The notes under the pieces were generated by a model. The model saw only the letters and a program-made list of their open reading frames with translations. It searched no databases and was not told where the DNA came from. From Pseudoalteromonas luteoviolacea NCIMB 1944 (lineage in GTDB: Bacteria; Pseudomonadota; Gammaproteobacteria; Enterobacterales; Alteromonadaceae): a DNA stretch of 64,000 bases. Where the stretch lies: assembly GCF_001625565.1 (NCBI RefSeq), contig NZ_AUXS01000019.1:83484-147483 (forward strand), read 5' to 3'. Of this stretch, positions 28,347 to 37,373 are shown one piece after another (the stretch's first letter is position 1; every line of letters begins with the position of its first letter). The translations under genes and the position numbers were made by a program.

Positions 28347-28871
28347 ATGACAGGGCCATTTGTCTTTAAAGTAAGGTTGAAGATTGCTGATTTGTTCCAT
28401 CAAGCAAATCATCTAGAGTCTTTTACTACGGCATTACAAAAAACCGAGACCTTGCAGCACTTTGTGCTCAAGTTAATAGGCTATTGTGCATTGTCGTATA
28501 AAGATGAAGTGCGCTGGCTTAACAGCCGGGAGAAACATCATCCAGACGTGTGGCATGAACTGGAAAGCGGCGAGATCGAAAATGCATTATTTGTCGAGCT
28601 GCCAGACCTCAGTGCGCTACAAAAGTACACCAAACTGTATTCGAAAACGATAATTTTTAATGTAGAGAATACAGAATGGTTTCAAGATATTGAGCCCCAT
28701 CTTGTCGCATTTAATAACGTTAAAATATTTGCTATTAAAGCACGCTTCGTTGATGAGCTAGTTGATGCCTTAACCGGCAGCTTGCATTGGGATGTCATTA
28801 TTGAAAATGGCGCCATTAGTATTAGTAACGGCGACGAGTATTTTCAAAGTGATGTCGTGAGATTACGTTAA
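28347..28871 (+). CDS. yaeQ: YaeQ family protein
   Basis: 174 residues with the YaeQ layout: N-terminal strand KVRLKIADL, helix ETLQHFVLKLIGYCAL, then VWHEL and VELPDLSALQKYTKLYSKTI, IFNVENTEWF and a final WDVIIENGAISIS. YaeQ proteins have a restriction-endonuclease-like fold and an unclear function; suppression of RfaH loss has been reported for the enterobacterial homologue. It is divergent from the zinc receptor and shares its Zur-box region. Its 3' end overlaps the convergent ferredoxin gene by 9 nt. Confidence 0.75.
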   Translation: MTGPFVFKVRLKIADLFHQANHLESFTTALQKTETLQHFVLKLIGYCALSYKDEVRWLNSREKHHPDVWHELESGEIENALFVELPDLSALQKYTKLYSKTIIFNVENTEWFQDIEPHLVAFNNVKIFAIKARFVDELVDALTGSLHWDVIIENGAISISNGDEYFQSDVVRLR

Positions 28872-29135
28872 TTTGATAACAATATCAGTTAGTGGCTTTG
28901 AGCAGCACAAAAGTACTTCACCATCTCTTACAAATGCCAATGGTTCTTGATTATAGGCGACCTGACCTTCGAGTAGTTTAGCGCGACAGGCACCACAATA
29001 ACCTTCGCGGCATTGGTAGGGGACTTCAATATTGCTTTTTTCTAACGTACAAAGTAACGAAGGTGACTGAGCCGCAAAATTAAGCGGCTCATCATGGTCT
29101 TCTATTGAAATTTTTAACTGTGGTCTTTCTTCCAT
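28863..29135 (-). CDS. yfaE: 2Fe-2S ferredoxin YfaE
   Basis: 90 residues with a plant-type ferredoxin cysteine pattern: CREGYCGAC followed by LLCCSKPL (C-x4-C-x2-C...C). YfaE maintains and repairs the diferric-tyrosyl cofactor of class Ia ribonucleotide reductase. Its start overlaps the nrdB stop by one base (TAATG), so translation is coupled, as in enterobacteria. The length fits the family. Confidence 0.92.
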   Translation of the reverse strand: MEERPQLKISIEDHDEPLNFAAQSPSLLCTLEKSNIEVPYQCREGYCGACRAKLLEGQVAYNQEPLAFVRDGEVLLCCSKPLTDIVIKLT

Positions 29136-30265
29136 TACAGGTCGAAATCACCAAAATCAGAAGCACTGACCTCAGAATCAATCTGACCTACAAGGTATGA
29201 GCTGATCTCTGCTTCTTGTGGTGCAACTTGTACGTTGTCTGATACCAACCAAGCATTGATCCAAGGGATAGGGTTACTCTTACTTTCAAACTGAGCTGGT
29301 AAACCTACCGCAGTCATTCGAACATTTGTGATGTATTCAACATATTGACACAAAATATCTTTATTAAGACCGATCATTGAACCGTCTTTGAATAGGTATT
29401 CTGCCCATTCTTTTTCTTGCTCTGCAGCTTCCACAAACATCTTAATTGCTTCTTGCTCACACTGAGCTGCAACGATCGACATTTCAGGGTCGTCTTTGCC
29501 TTCTTGCATGATGTTCAGCATGTGTTGTGTACCAGAAAGGTGAAGTGCTTCATCGCGAGCAATTAGCTTGATGATTTTAGCGTTGCCTTCCATCAACTCT
29601 CGCTCAGCAAAAGCGAACGAACATGCAAAGCTTACATAGAATCTGATCGCTTCGAGAATGTTTACAGACATAATGCAAAGGTACAGTAACTTTTTCAGTT
29701 CGAACAAGTTAATGTGCACTGTTTCACCATTGATCTGGTGTTTACCTTCACCGTACATATTGTAAATTGAGACTTTCTCGATCAGTTCATCATAGTATTT
29801 TGTAACAGAATCAGCGCGCTCGCTGATTTTGTCGTTTTCAACGATGTCGTCGAAAATGAGCTCTGGCTGCTTCGTTACATTTCTAATGATGTGCGTATAT
29901 GAGCGACTATGGATCGTCTCACTAAACGCCCATGTTTCAATCCAAGTTTCTAATTCTGGGATTGAGACTATTGGTAATAATGCAACATTAGGAGAGCGGC
30001 CTTGAACACTGTCTAGCAGTGTTTGATATTTTAGGTTGCTCAAAAAGATGTGCTTTTCGTGTTCAGGCAGTGCCTGAAAGTCTAATCTATCTTTACTTAC
30101 ATCGACTTCTTCTGGACGCCAAAAGAAAGAGAGTTGCTTCTCGATTAGCTTCTCAAAAATCGGATATTTCTGCTGATCATAGCGAGATACATTAACAGAT
30201 TGGCCAAAGAACATTGGCTCTTTTAGTTGGTCATTATGTTTTCTGTTAAACGTAGAATACGACAT
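29135..30265 (-). CDS. nrdB: Class Ia ribonucleotide reductase beta subunit
   Basis: 376 residues, the family's usual length. Iron ligands and the radical-harbour region are visible in [15 protein letters not shown] (E, H), [20 protein letters not shown], then [12 protein letters not shown]. The N-terminus [11 protein letters not shown] and C-terminus SSYLVGQID, then FGDFDL, match NrdB, the latter being the tail that binds NrdA. It reduces ribonucleotides to deoxyribonucleotides together with NrdA. nrdA is not adjacent upstream, where 630 bp without a gene are found; this differs from the common nrdAB-yfaE order. Confidence 0.95.
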   Translation of the reverse strand: MSYSTFNRKHNDQLKEPMFFGQSVNVSRYDQQKYPIFEKLIEKQLSFFWRPEEVDVSKDRLDFQALPEHEKHIFLSNLKYQTLLDSVQGRSPNVALLPIVSIPELETWIETWAFSETIHSRSYTHIIRNVTKQPELIFDDIVENDKISERADSVTKYYDELIEKVSIYNMYGEGKHQINGETVHINLFELKKLLYLCIMSVNILEAIRFYVSFACSFAFAERELMEGNAKIIKLIARDEALHLSGTQHMLNIMQEGKDDPEMSIVAAQCEQEAIKMFVEAAEQEKEWAEYLFKDGSMIGLNKDILCQYVEYITNVRMTAVGLPAQFESKSNPIPWINAWLVSDNVQVAPQEAEISSYLVGQIDSEVSASDFGDFDL

Positions 30266-30339
30266 AAATAATACTCGACACCAAAAAATATGGCGGCAGC
30301 TAAAATTAGCTAGAACCGCGGAAAAGTTTACAATTTATC

Positions 30340-30419
30340 ATGACCTGAAGTGGTGTGAATCGGTCAAAGCGATGATTTTGATATTGCACCCAAATCAGCT
30401 CCTTACCACTTCATGTCAT
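30340..30419. repeat. Inverted repeat upstream of nrdB
   Basis: ATGACCTGAAGTGGT (30340-30354) and ACCACTTCATGTCAT (30405-30419) are complementary at 14 of 15 positions across a 50-bp spacer. It could fold as a long hairpin in the nrdB leader or be a small element scar. Confidence 0.6.
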
Positions 30420-30850
30420 TAAACCCAGAGCGTGTTTTTCAATATACGAATGTATCACAGAAATAGATTTTTCACCGCAAATATATTTCAGACAATTGAC
30501 GCTTATGTATCTTGACAAAAGAGCATTGATAAGTGTAACAATGTATCGCTATTAGCCAGAGGTCGTTAATTTACTCTTTAATTACAGAGGGTTACTTTTT
30601 TCTTTTTGCCATCTTATTACATTTTGTAGCTAGGAAAAATTATAATTCAAATTGAAAAAAAGTGTGGTTTTGCATACACCCCAGTGAGATGTGGATATGA
30701 AGCTCAAAATTTCAATTTCACCAAAAAGTCTGTACAAAAATCAAGTTGCTTAACACACGGGCTCTTTACTGCAATAGAGGCAAAATTGCATTTATATGTG
30801 CTTAGTTCTGCGACTTTCCTATGTAATAGTTTTTTAATGAAGCGAGAAGG

Positions 30851-30878
30851 TGCAAAAAGGCACTGAGGCCTTTTTGCA
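30851..30878 (-). terminator. Terminator of the 666-residue lipoprotein gene
   Basis: TGCAAAAAGGC (30851-30861) and GCCTTTTTGCA (30868-30878) form a perfect 11-bp stem with a 6-nt loop, 20 nt past the stop codon on the minus strand. Confidence 0.75.
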
Positions 30879-30897
30879 ATACGTGTAGATAGACTAG

Positions 30898-32874
30898 CTA
30901 ATTAGCGCCAGTTCCGGAAACTACCGTGGTAATTACGTCGATATTCTCACCGTTATTTCTGTGTTGGATCATCTTAATAGATTGTTGATCTTCATTTAGG
31001 AATAACATAATAACTGGCCCGTCATCGTCACTTCCGTAGTTAATTTGAATCCTTGGTTCATTTTCTATCGATTTTCTATCAAAAATTTCGACAATCATCG
31101 AAGGAGCAAAGCTAACGCCTGAATCAAAGTCAATCGTACCATCTGATTCAATAATCACCGTATTGCGGCTGTGGCCCTCACCAGTTACAGCATAAGTATT
31201 TGCGAATACAGTCACTAGCTCAAGGTTAGGGATGTTGCCGTCAGTCGCTTTCTCTGTAAACTGACCTAATAAGGTATTACTTTCCAAAGCACTTAAATTT
31301 ATTTCGTGGAACTTACCATTAAGCACAGAGACCTTATATTTAAATCCTCGTTCCTCATCTTCATAAACATACTCTTCATCGACTTTTTCAAACTCATTGA
31401 TTGTGATTTCAGAGCCATTATTTGCTTCTGGATCAGGGTCGATAAATAGCGCACCAGAACCTGAGAAGGTAAACTGCACAACTTGCCCATCACTATACGA
31501 TGAACCGCTTGTACTCATAGTGAAGGTCAGGGTAAAGGATTTGCTCTTAAGGGCTTCGGGTAATGTGTCACTGGTATCGTTATCAGAGTCGTCGCTATCA
31601 CCTGAATATCCAGGCATCCAAGTGTAAGTTAGATCTGATGTTGACGTCACACCTTGTGTTGAGATGGTGTATTGCACACTGACCACGACTTTGGTTTCAT
31701 CTGCGCTGACAAGTTTGAAAGAGAAATCTGAAACAGTAATTCCTTGGGATTCAATTTGGGATTTAATTTGCTTTTCAATGTCAGCTAAATCTTCAGGGTT
31801 GGGGGCTGGGATATTTTCAAGTTTAATTTCAGGTATATCCACTGAAATTCCCGCAGTGGTAGAAGTACCTGTGATGGTTAACGTTGGTGTTGTGTCATCA
31901 TTATCTTGATCATCGTCATCATCTCCACCACCTGGTAGTAATCCGCCAGGTATGAAATCAAAGTTTAAATCGTCCAGATTAAGGTCTTTAAGAATGTCAT
32001 CTAGACCTTCTAGTGTTTTCTTTATCTCATCTAGTGAAAATATACCGGCAATATCTGCGGATAGGGCGGATACTCCAAAGCTATTTGCATAAGAGGTAAT
32101 TTGGCTAGACAAATCCGCAACAAATGTATCGGCATTGTAGATTGGGTTTTCAAATGCTTTATCGCCAACTTTTCCGTCTAGCACATTGTCTAAAAAGTCT
32201 GCTTTTAGGCTGTTGAGAATAGCAATAGCAGGATTGTCTTGGCTCTCACCTAATTTGGCAAGTCCAGCTAGTGTCGCAGCGTAAATCCCAGCTTGGTCGT
32301 TGTTAATAGTGCCCGCGGCATTTTCCGAGACCAATTGTGGTACTTGTAAAATATTGTCTAATGCCGGCGCGAGCGCTTTTTTGATCTGTTCATTAACAGC
32401 ATTAACTGAATCGGCATCACTTACGTTGGCTGAAATAATCGAGTTCGCAGCAATTTCAGTTAATGTGGTTACGCCAACTTGATCTTGTAGTGTCGCCATA
32501 ACAGCACGTAATGTAGTCGATGCAGGAAGTGCCATGAACTGGCCTTTTGACTCATCAAAATACTCAGATTCTGATGTTGGTTTCACTTCAACAATGAATG
32601 GCCCTGTGGTGCCGTTTGGCACTGTTATTGTTGCGCTTCCAGATTCGCCGGTTGAGCCTGTTGCACCTTCTACCGCTTGCTTATTTGTAAGTGTAAGTAG
32701 CTGCACATCCGCATTTTTTATTAAACCTAATGAGGGTGTAACGGTGACCTTAGTACTTTGATCGGTTGGGGGCGGAGTGGTAACTGGATCGTCATCGTCA
32801 TTATTTAAACAGCCAGAAAGTGACATCAGGGCCAAACCCAAGCACAATCCTTGGAGTGGTTTATACATGTTCAT
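30898..32874 (-). CDS. Large acidic lipoprotein of unknown function
   Basis: About 658 residues from the ATG at 32874, which has GTAGG upstream; an ATG at 32898 is also in frame. Lipobox LSGC precedes an Asn/Asp-rich linker NNDDDDPVTTPPPTD. The N-terminal domain is Ig/carboxypeptidase-regulatory-like (SLGLIKNADVQLLTLTNK). A helical section follows (VNAVNEQIKKALAPALDNIL), then an acidic segment GGGDDDDDQDNDD, and Thr/Ser-rich beta domains to the end. It is an exported, probably calcium-binding surface lipoprotein. I do not recognise a named family. It is monocistronic. Confidence 0.65.
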   Translation of the reverse strand: MNMYKPLQGLCLGLALMSLSGCLNNDDDDPVTTPPPTDQSTKVTVTPSLGLIKNADVQLLTLTNKQAVEGATGSTGESGSATITVPNGTTGPFIVEVKPTSESEYFDESKGQFMALPASTTLRAVMATLQDQVGVTTLTEIAANSIISANVSDADSVNAVNEQIKKALAPALDNILQVPQLVSENAAGTINNDQAGIYAATLAGLAKLGESQDNPAIAILNSLKADFLDNVLDGKVGDKAFENPIYNADTFVADLSSQITSYANSFGVSALSADIAGIFSLDEIKKTLEGLDDILKDLNLDDLNFDFIPGGLLPGGGDDDDDQDNDDTTPTLTITGTSTTAGISVDIPEIKLENIPAPNPEDLADIEKQIKSQIESQGITVSDFSFKLVSADETKVVVSVQYTISTQGVTSTSDLTYTWMPGYSGDSDDSDNDTSDTLPEALKSKSFTLTFTMSTSGSSYSDGQVVQFTFSGSGALFIDPDPEANNGSEITINEFEKVDEEYVYEDEERGFKYKVSVLNGKFHEINLSALESNTLLGQFTEKATDGNIPNLELVTVFANTYAVTGEGHSRNTVIIESDGTIDFDSGVSFAPSMIVEIFDRKSIENEPRIQINYGSDDDGPVIMLFLNEDQQSIKMIQHRNNGENIDVITTVVSGTGAN

Positions 32875-33056
32875 AGCATTGCCTACAAGGTTATTCAAAA
32901 CAGTTTTGCTATTGCATCTAACAACCTGCTAAATCCTTGTAATATACTTTCACAACCACTGTTTGCTCCCAGCCAATGTTGACTGCGCGATCCAATAGCT
33001 TAATAGAATGTAGCCTAAAATTGCTATTTTAGAAGTAATGTGAAAAAAACATGTCT

Positions 33057-33524
33057 CTAAAGAATGTCTACACGGTCAACCAGCACTTCACGGTGTTTAA
33101 ATTTACAAGTAGAGCCACTCACCTCTAATGTATCTAGATAGCGCCCTGCAAGTACTTTAGTTTCGCTGTCACTCGATTTTTCTTTCAAATATAAAATGAA
33201 ATTTGAGGATGCGCTTAGTCTCTGATCTGCACCAGTAAATACACGGCTGCTGGTAAGTAAATGGATCGATTTGTTTTTGGCTCTAGCTGAGTCGAAGCGC
33301 TGTGCTAATTCTTCGTGGCCCGAAAGCGATACATTCAATGCTTTAACATTGAATGTTGCATCTTGAGTAAACAAATCTGTGTACTGCTTGGTCGTTCCTT
33401 TGTCTCTGATCTCGGTGTATTGATAGAGTGTTTGTTCGCAAAGTTGTTGCGTTTTTAAATCTAATGACGGAGCTAAAGAGCAGCCTGTCAATAAAATTAG
33501 CGGCAAAGCGATAAGTTGTTTCAT
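33057..33524 (-). CDS. NTF2-like (SnoaL-type) lipoprotein
   Basis: 155 residues with lipobox LTGC near residue 15. The mature part has the cone-shaped NTF2-like pattern: a helix, YTDLFTQDATFNVKALNVSLSGHEEL, then SIHLLTSSRVF...SASSNFILYL and a final KHREVLVDRV. SnoaL-like members bind or isomerise small hydrophobic molecules; no catalytic residue can be assigned here. It lies 41 nt downstream of the small membrane protein gene on the same strand and may be cotranscribed with it. Confidence 0.6.
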   Translation of the reverse strand: MKQLIALPLILLTGCSLAPSLDLKTQQLCEQTLYQYTEIRDKGTTKQYTDLFTQDATFNVKALNVSLSGHEELAQRFDSARAKNKSIHLLTSSRVFTGADQRLSASSNFILYLKEKSSDSETKVLAGRYLDTLEVSGSTCKFKHREVLVDRVDIL

Positions 33525-33565
33525 TAGATAGTCCTTGTTGTTCTACTGTGGCTTCCTGATCGCCC

Positions 33566-33763
33566 TTATTTGGAAGTATGTTTACTTTTTTTCTTAATGG
33601 CGACAAAGCTAGAAGCCAGTGCGTACACAACATACACCAATACCAAAGAATTGCCGAGCACCAATACGTCTTTATCTTCTGCAAACAACCACAAAAAGGC
33701 GAGCGCAATTGCGGCAAGCGTGATGCGTGTTACTAAAGGGTTCGTTTTACTCTTTTTAGACAT
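33566..33763 (-). CDS. Small two-helix membrane protein
   Basis: 65 residues from the ATG at 33763, preceded by GGGAC; the frame extends to a TTG at 33775. Two hydrophobic segments (ITLAAIALAFLWLFA and DVLVLGNSLVLVYVVYALASSF) are followed by a lysine-rich tail KKKSKHTSK. The tail suggests a cytoplasmic C-terminus. Family not recognised. Probably in an operon with the NTF2-like lipoprotein. Confidence 0.5.
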   Translation of the reverse strand: MSKKSKTNPLVTRITLAAIALAFLWLFAEDKDVLVLGNSLVLVYVVYALASSFVAIKKKSKHTSK

Positions 33764-33991
33764 CAAAGGTCCCAAAACCGAAAATGAAGGCTCATTATAA
33801 AGTTAAAATATGGCATTAACCAGAATTTGACTCAGTTTTGCATTCCAAGCCTTGCCAGAGGACTAGAATGCAGTGGTTCAGGTTATTTTCTCTTGAATTG
33901 AACTATTTAGGGGCTTCTTGACTTAGGTTAAATTTTTACCTCTACGGCAGATCTAAAATATAGCAATTGCAGGGAAAACATATAACTTTAT

Positions 33992-35572
33992 ATGGATAAA
34001 GCAAATTTATCGAAAATACTAAAACGCCTTTTTAGAATTGATTTAAAAAAATTAATATTGGCATTAGCGGCTTGTGGTGTTGTTTTAACCTCCATTAATA
34101 CCTTGGTTGCTAGTTACCATGTTCACAGAAAAGTGTTCATTCAAGATACATTGCATGCAAATAGGGTCTATGCGACGAAACTTGCTGATGTTACCGAACT
34201 ATTCTTACAATCAGTTAATAGTCAGCTTAATGTCAGCTCTTATCATATAGCAGGACACATTCAAGAAGGGACAAAAGTAAATAAAGAGTTGAAACGTCTA
34301 TTGTCACAAACAAATAGTTTTGATTCGTTGGCGGTTGTTGATGCGACAGGCAAGATAGTTGCTGTCGAGCCGAGCTTACCAATCATTGGCAAACGTATAT
34401 CAACACCCCAGCTAAATCAGGTTAGCCATCAAAAGCCCGTGGTATTAGAACCGTTTGTCTCTCCTGCAGGCAACTTAATGATCAGCCCAACATATCCGCT
34501 TTTTTCTAATCAAGGAAAGTATTTAGGTTTTGTCGCTGGTGGTATTTATCTTCATGGTGAAACCATACTGAACACGCTACTAGGTAAACATCACTACACG
34601 GATGACTCATACTCCTATGTAATAGATAATAATAAGAAAATACTTTACCACCCAAATTCAGAACGGATTGGTGAAAAAGTACTAAATAACATTGCCATTG
34701 ATCTTGTCTTGAGTGGTCAAGCCGGCTCCACGGAACTAGTCAATAGCGTTGGCAAACCAATGTTGGCAGGTTATGCATCCATACCTATGACTGGCTGGGG
34801 CGTTGTGAGTCAACGGCCTCTCAATTCCATACTTGAGCAACTGGCGCTAACATATAAATCTGTGGTGTATTCCAGCATCCCATTTACATTGGTTATTTTA
34901 GGCTTAATCCTGAGCGCTGGGATTTTGATAGCAAAGCCTCTGGCATTGTTGGCCAAACAACTAGCGGCCTTAGACAAGCCGAACTTTCCAGCGACGAACG
35001 TAAGTGCTTGGTATTATGAGGTTGCCAATCTCAAATATGCGTTATTGCAAAGCAATCGAGCGGTTAGGCAGGTAATTAAATCGTTGGATATGGATAGAAA
35101 AACAGATCAACTTACCTCTTTACATAACCGCTTGTCGTTAGAGTTCTGGTTAGAGTCAAGTATACATTCAGAAGTTGGTTTTTCTGTTTTAGCAATCGAC
35201 ATAGATCACTTTAAGATGATTAACGACCACTATGGGCATCGTACTGGTGACAAAGTATTAAAAGAGCTCGCTATGCTAATGCGGCAAAACGCCAGAGCGA
35301 ATGATTTTTGTTGTCGCGTCGGTGGCGAAGAGTTTTTAATCTTTATGCCTGGTCAAACCCTTACTGAAGCTATGCAAACGGCAGAGCGTTTGCGAAAGCT
35401 AGTATCTAAACACCCTATGCCAGCAGGCATCAATATCACAGTGTCAATCGGAGTCTCTCAATGGTGCAATAATGCCATGCGGATAGACGCCGCCATTGAG
35501 ATGGCGGATAAAGCGCTGTACGAAGCAAAACGGACCGGAAGAAACAAAAGTTGTTGCTTCGAAGCGGCTTAA
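33992..35572 (+). CDS. Membrane diguanylate cyclase with dCACHE sensor
   Basis: 526 residues: a transmembrane helix at ~20-40, an extracytoplasmic double-CACHE-like domain (SLAVVDATGKIVAVEPSLP, then GLMISPTYPLF-like lines and GWGVVSQRP), a second helix at ~300-320 and a GGDEF domain. The active site reads RVGGEEFLIF near residue 443, a functional GGEEF variant, with DIDHFKMINDHYGH before it. It makes c-di-GMP in response to a periplasmic ligand, probably a small metabolite. It is monocistronic, upstream of a YfcC transporter gene on the same strand. Confidence 0.9.
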   Translation: MDKANLSKILKRLFRIDLKKLILALAACGVVLTSINTLVASYHVHRKVFIQDTLHANRVYATKLADVTELFLQSVNSQLNVSSYHIAGHIQEGTKVNKELKRLLSQTNSFDSLAVVDATGKIVAVEPSLPIIGKRISTPQLNQVSHQKPVVLEPFVSPAGNLMISPTYPLFSNQGKYLGFVAGGIYLHGETILNTLLGKHHYTDDSYSYVIDNNKKILYHPNSERIGEKVLNNIAIDLVLSGQAGSTELVNSVGKPMLAGYASIPMTGWGVVSQRPLNSILEQLALTYKSVVYSSIPFTLVILGLILSAGILIAKPLALLAKQLAALDKPNFPATNVSAWYYEVANLKYALLQSNRAVRQVIKSLDMDRKTDQLTSLHNRLSLEFWLESSIHSEVGFSVLAIDIDHFKMINDHYGHRTGDKVLKELAMLMRQNARANDFCCRVGGEEFLIFMPGQTLTEAMQTAERLRKLVSKHPMPAGINITVSIGVSQWCNNAMRIDAAIEMADKALYEAKRTGRNKSCCFEAA

Positions 35573-35693
35573 GCATACTTTTTGTGCATAAAAACGCATA
35601 TCGTTTACAAACTTTTAGCTTAGACAATGATCTTTGTCTTAAATGTGGGTAATATGCGCGCCAAATTATAATATTATTGATTTGGAGCAGTAA

Positions 35694-37100
35694 ATGGGAC
35701 AAACTTTGAAAGTACCACACACACTCGTGCTGTTGCTCGGCATGATGGTGGTGGCCTTGTTAGCCACATGGGTGGTGCCTCAGGGCTTTTTTGAGACTAG
35801 CGTTACCGAAAGCGGCAGACAAATGGTGGTCGCGGGTACATATCAACTTGTTGAGCAAAAAGAGTTTCTTACTCCGTGGGATCTCCTCACTGCCATTCCT
35901 AAAGCGTTCGCTCAAGCCCAAGATGTTATTTTCTTCGTATTAATTGTAGGTGGTGTACTGAGTATCGCTCGTGCAACAGGTACAGTTGATGCGTTGATCG
36001 GTCGTCTACTTGAAAAACACGGCACTAAGCCACAGCGCTTGATCTTTATGGTTGTGTTCTGTTTTGCTTTAGCGTCTAGCACGATAGGCACGGCTGGCGA
36101 ATATATCCCATTTGTACTGATATTAGTTGCCCTTTGTAAAGCGATGAAACTGGATGCCATGACGGCAGTTGGTATGATCGTAGCAGGCTACGGTATTGGT
36201 TACGGTGTATCTGCATTCAACCCATTTACGGTGTTAATTGCACAACAAATAGCTGATATTCCAGTTTACTCAGGTATTGAACTTAGGTTGGCAATATTTG
36301 TGCCCTTCGTGCTGATCGGTTTCCATCATGTTTGGAGCTATGCTAAAAAAGTCTCAAATGACCCTAGTCAGTCCATGATGATTGGTGTGCCGTGTCCACT
36401 TGAAGGGCAGGCAAAACCTAACTATCCAAAGTTGAATAAGCGCCATCAAACTGTTTTGTTTAGCTTTATCGTCACGCTGTGTATTGCGGTTTGGGGTATT
36501 GCTACAAAAGGTTGGTATTTATATGAGCTAGGCGGTTTGTTTGTTGCTTGGGGTGTTGTAATCGCAATTATCGGCAAACTATCAGCAGATGAAACGGCTG
36601 AGCGTTTTATTGATGGTGTTTCAGAACTAGTAACAACAGCTGTATTAATCGGTGTAGCGCGTGGTATTGCACTGATTTTAGAAGACGGGCAGATTCTGCA
36701 TACATTGGTATATAGCCTTTCTTCACCATTATCTCATGTTGCTGCAGAGATTTCTGCTGTAGGCATGTTAGTGATCCAAACATTCCTAAATACCTTTATT
36801 CCATCAGGCTCTGGCCAAGCATACGTGACTATGCCATTAATGGTTCCGGTTGGGGACTTGGTTGGTGTGCCACGACAGGTAGCAGTATTGGCGTACCAGT
36901 TTGGTGATGGTTTCTCTAATATGATTATCCCAACTAATGCAGTATTAATGGGCATATTAGGGATGGCAGGTGTGCCTTATACCCATTGGTTTAGATTCTG
37001 TTTACCTCTGATTGGTAAGCTATTATTAGCGGCATCAATTGTTTTGGTCCTTGCAGTTAGCTTTGGTTATGGGTTAGATGTTCAGCCAATTATTGAATAA
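35694..37100 (+). CDS. YfcC-family membrane transporter
   Basis: 468 residues with about 11-12 hydrophobic segments and GGAG 6 nt before the ATG. The N-terminal PHTLVLLLGMMVVALLATWVVPQG and the repeated-half motifs GTAGEYIPFVL and FIPSGSGQAYVTMPLM match the YfcC/DcuC-like superfamily of the ion transporter clan. Members are annotated as C4-dicarboxylate or basic amino acid/peptide carriers; the substrate here is not determinable. A strong terminator follows directly. Confidence 0.85.
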   Translation: MGQTLKVPHTLVLLLGMMVVALLATWVVPQGFFETSVTESGRQMVVAGTYQLVEQKEFLTPWDLLTAIPKAFAQAQDVIFFVLIVGGVLSIARATGTVDALIGRLLEKHGTKPQRLIFMVVFCFALASSTIGTAGEYIPFVLILVALCKAMKLDAMTAVGMIVAGYGIGYGVSAFNPFTVLIAQQIADIPVYSGIELRLAIFVPFVLIGFHHVWSYAKKVSNDPSQSMMIGVPCPLEGQAKPNYPKLNKRHQTVLFSFIVTLCIAVWGIATKGWYLYELGGLFVAWGVVIAIIGKLSADETAERFIDGVSELVTTAVLIGVARGIALILEDGQILHTLVYSLSSPLSHVAAEISAVGMLVIQTFLNTFIPSGSGQAYVTMPLMVPVGDLVGVPRQVAVLAYQFGDGFSNMIIPTNAVLMGILGMAGVPYTHWFRFCLPLIGKLLLAASIVLVLAVSFGYGLDVQPIIE

Positions 37101-37117
37101 ATTAGACTTTTAGTTAC

Positions 37118-37146
37118 AAAAAGCCGTCTTTATAAGACGGCTTTTT
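37118..37146 (+). terminator. Intrinsic terminator after the YfcC gene
   Basis: AAAAAGCCGTCTT (37118-37130) and AAGACGGCTTTTT (37134-37146) form a perfect stem with a 3-nt loop, followed by further T residues. Classic rho-independent terminator. Confidence 0.95.
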
Positions 37147-37373
37147 TGTTTTTTTAAATGGCATTTTTATTTCAGACATAATATTGTCTGTATCTATAAG
37201 TGGTAGAGCTGGAATAAAAGTGTTGAGATATTGTTGATTATATATTTCTGATTCTTGTTATTGATATTTTATTGATCTATCTTCATATTCTTAAATGGTG
37301 ATTAATTATCATTGCTAGTTGAATTCATTCCGGTTCATATTAATAACTATAATTATTACAAGATTGTTAAACG

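Larger units (their letters stand above)
30266..30897. other. Gene-free region upstream of nrdB
   Basis: About 630 bp. It contains a 15-bp inverted repeat (30340-30354 and 30405-30419), a terminator at 30851 for the lipoprotein gene, and otherwise AT-rich DNA. A 60-codon frame at 30684-30866 has no ribosome binding site and no family resemblance. I did not find a clear NrdR box pair. Confidence 0.5.

Noticed and set aside
30340..30419. Inverted repeat upstream of nrdB considered as paired NrdR boxes
   Set aside because: The sequence does not match the ACAC...GTGT type NrdR box and the spacing is wrong.
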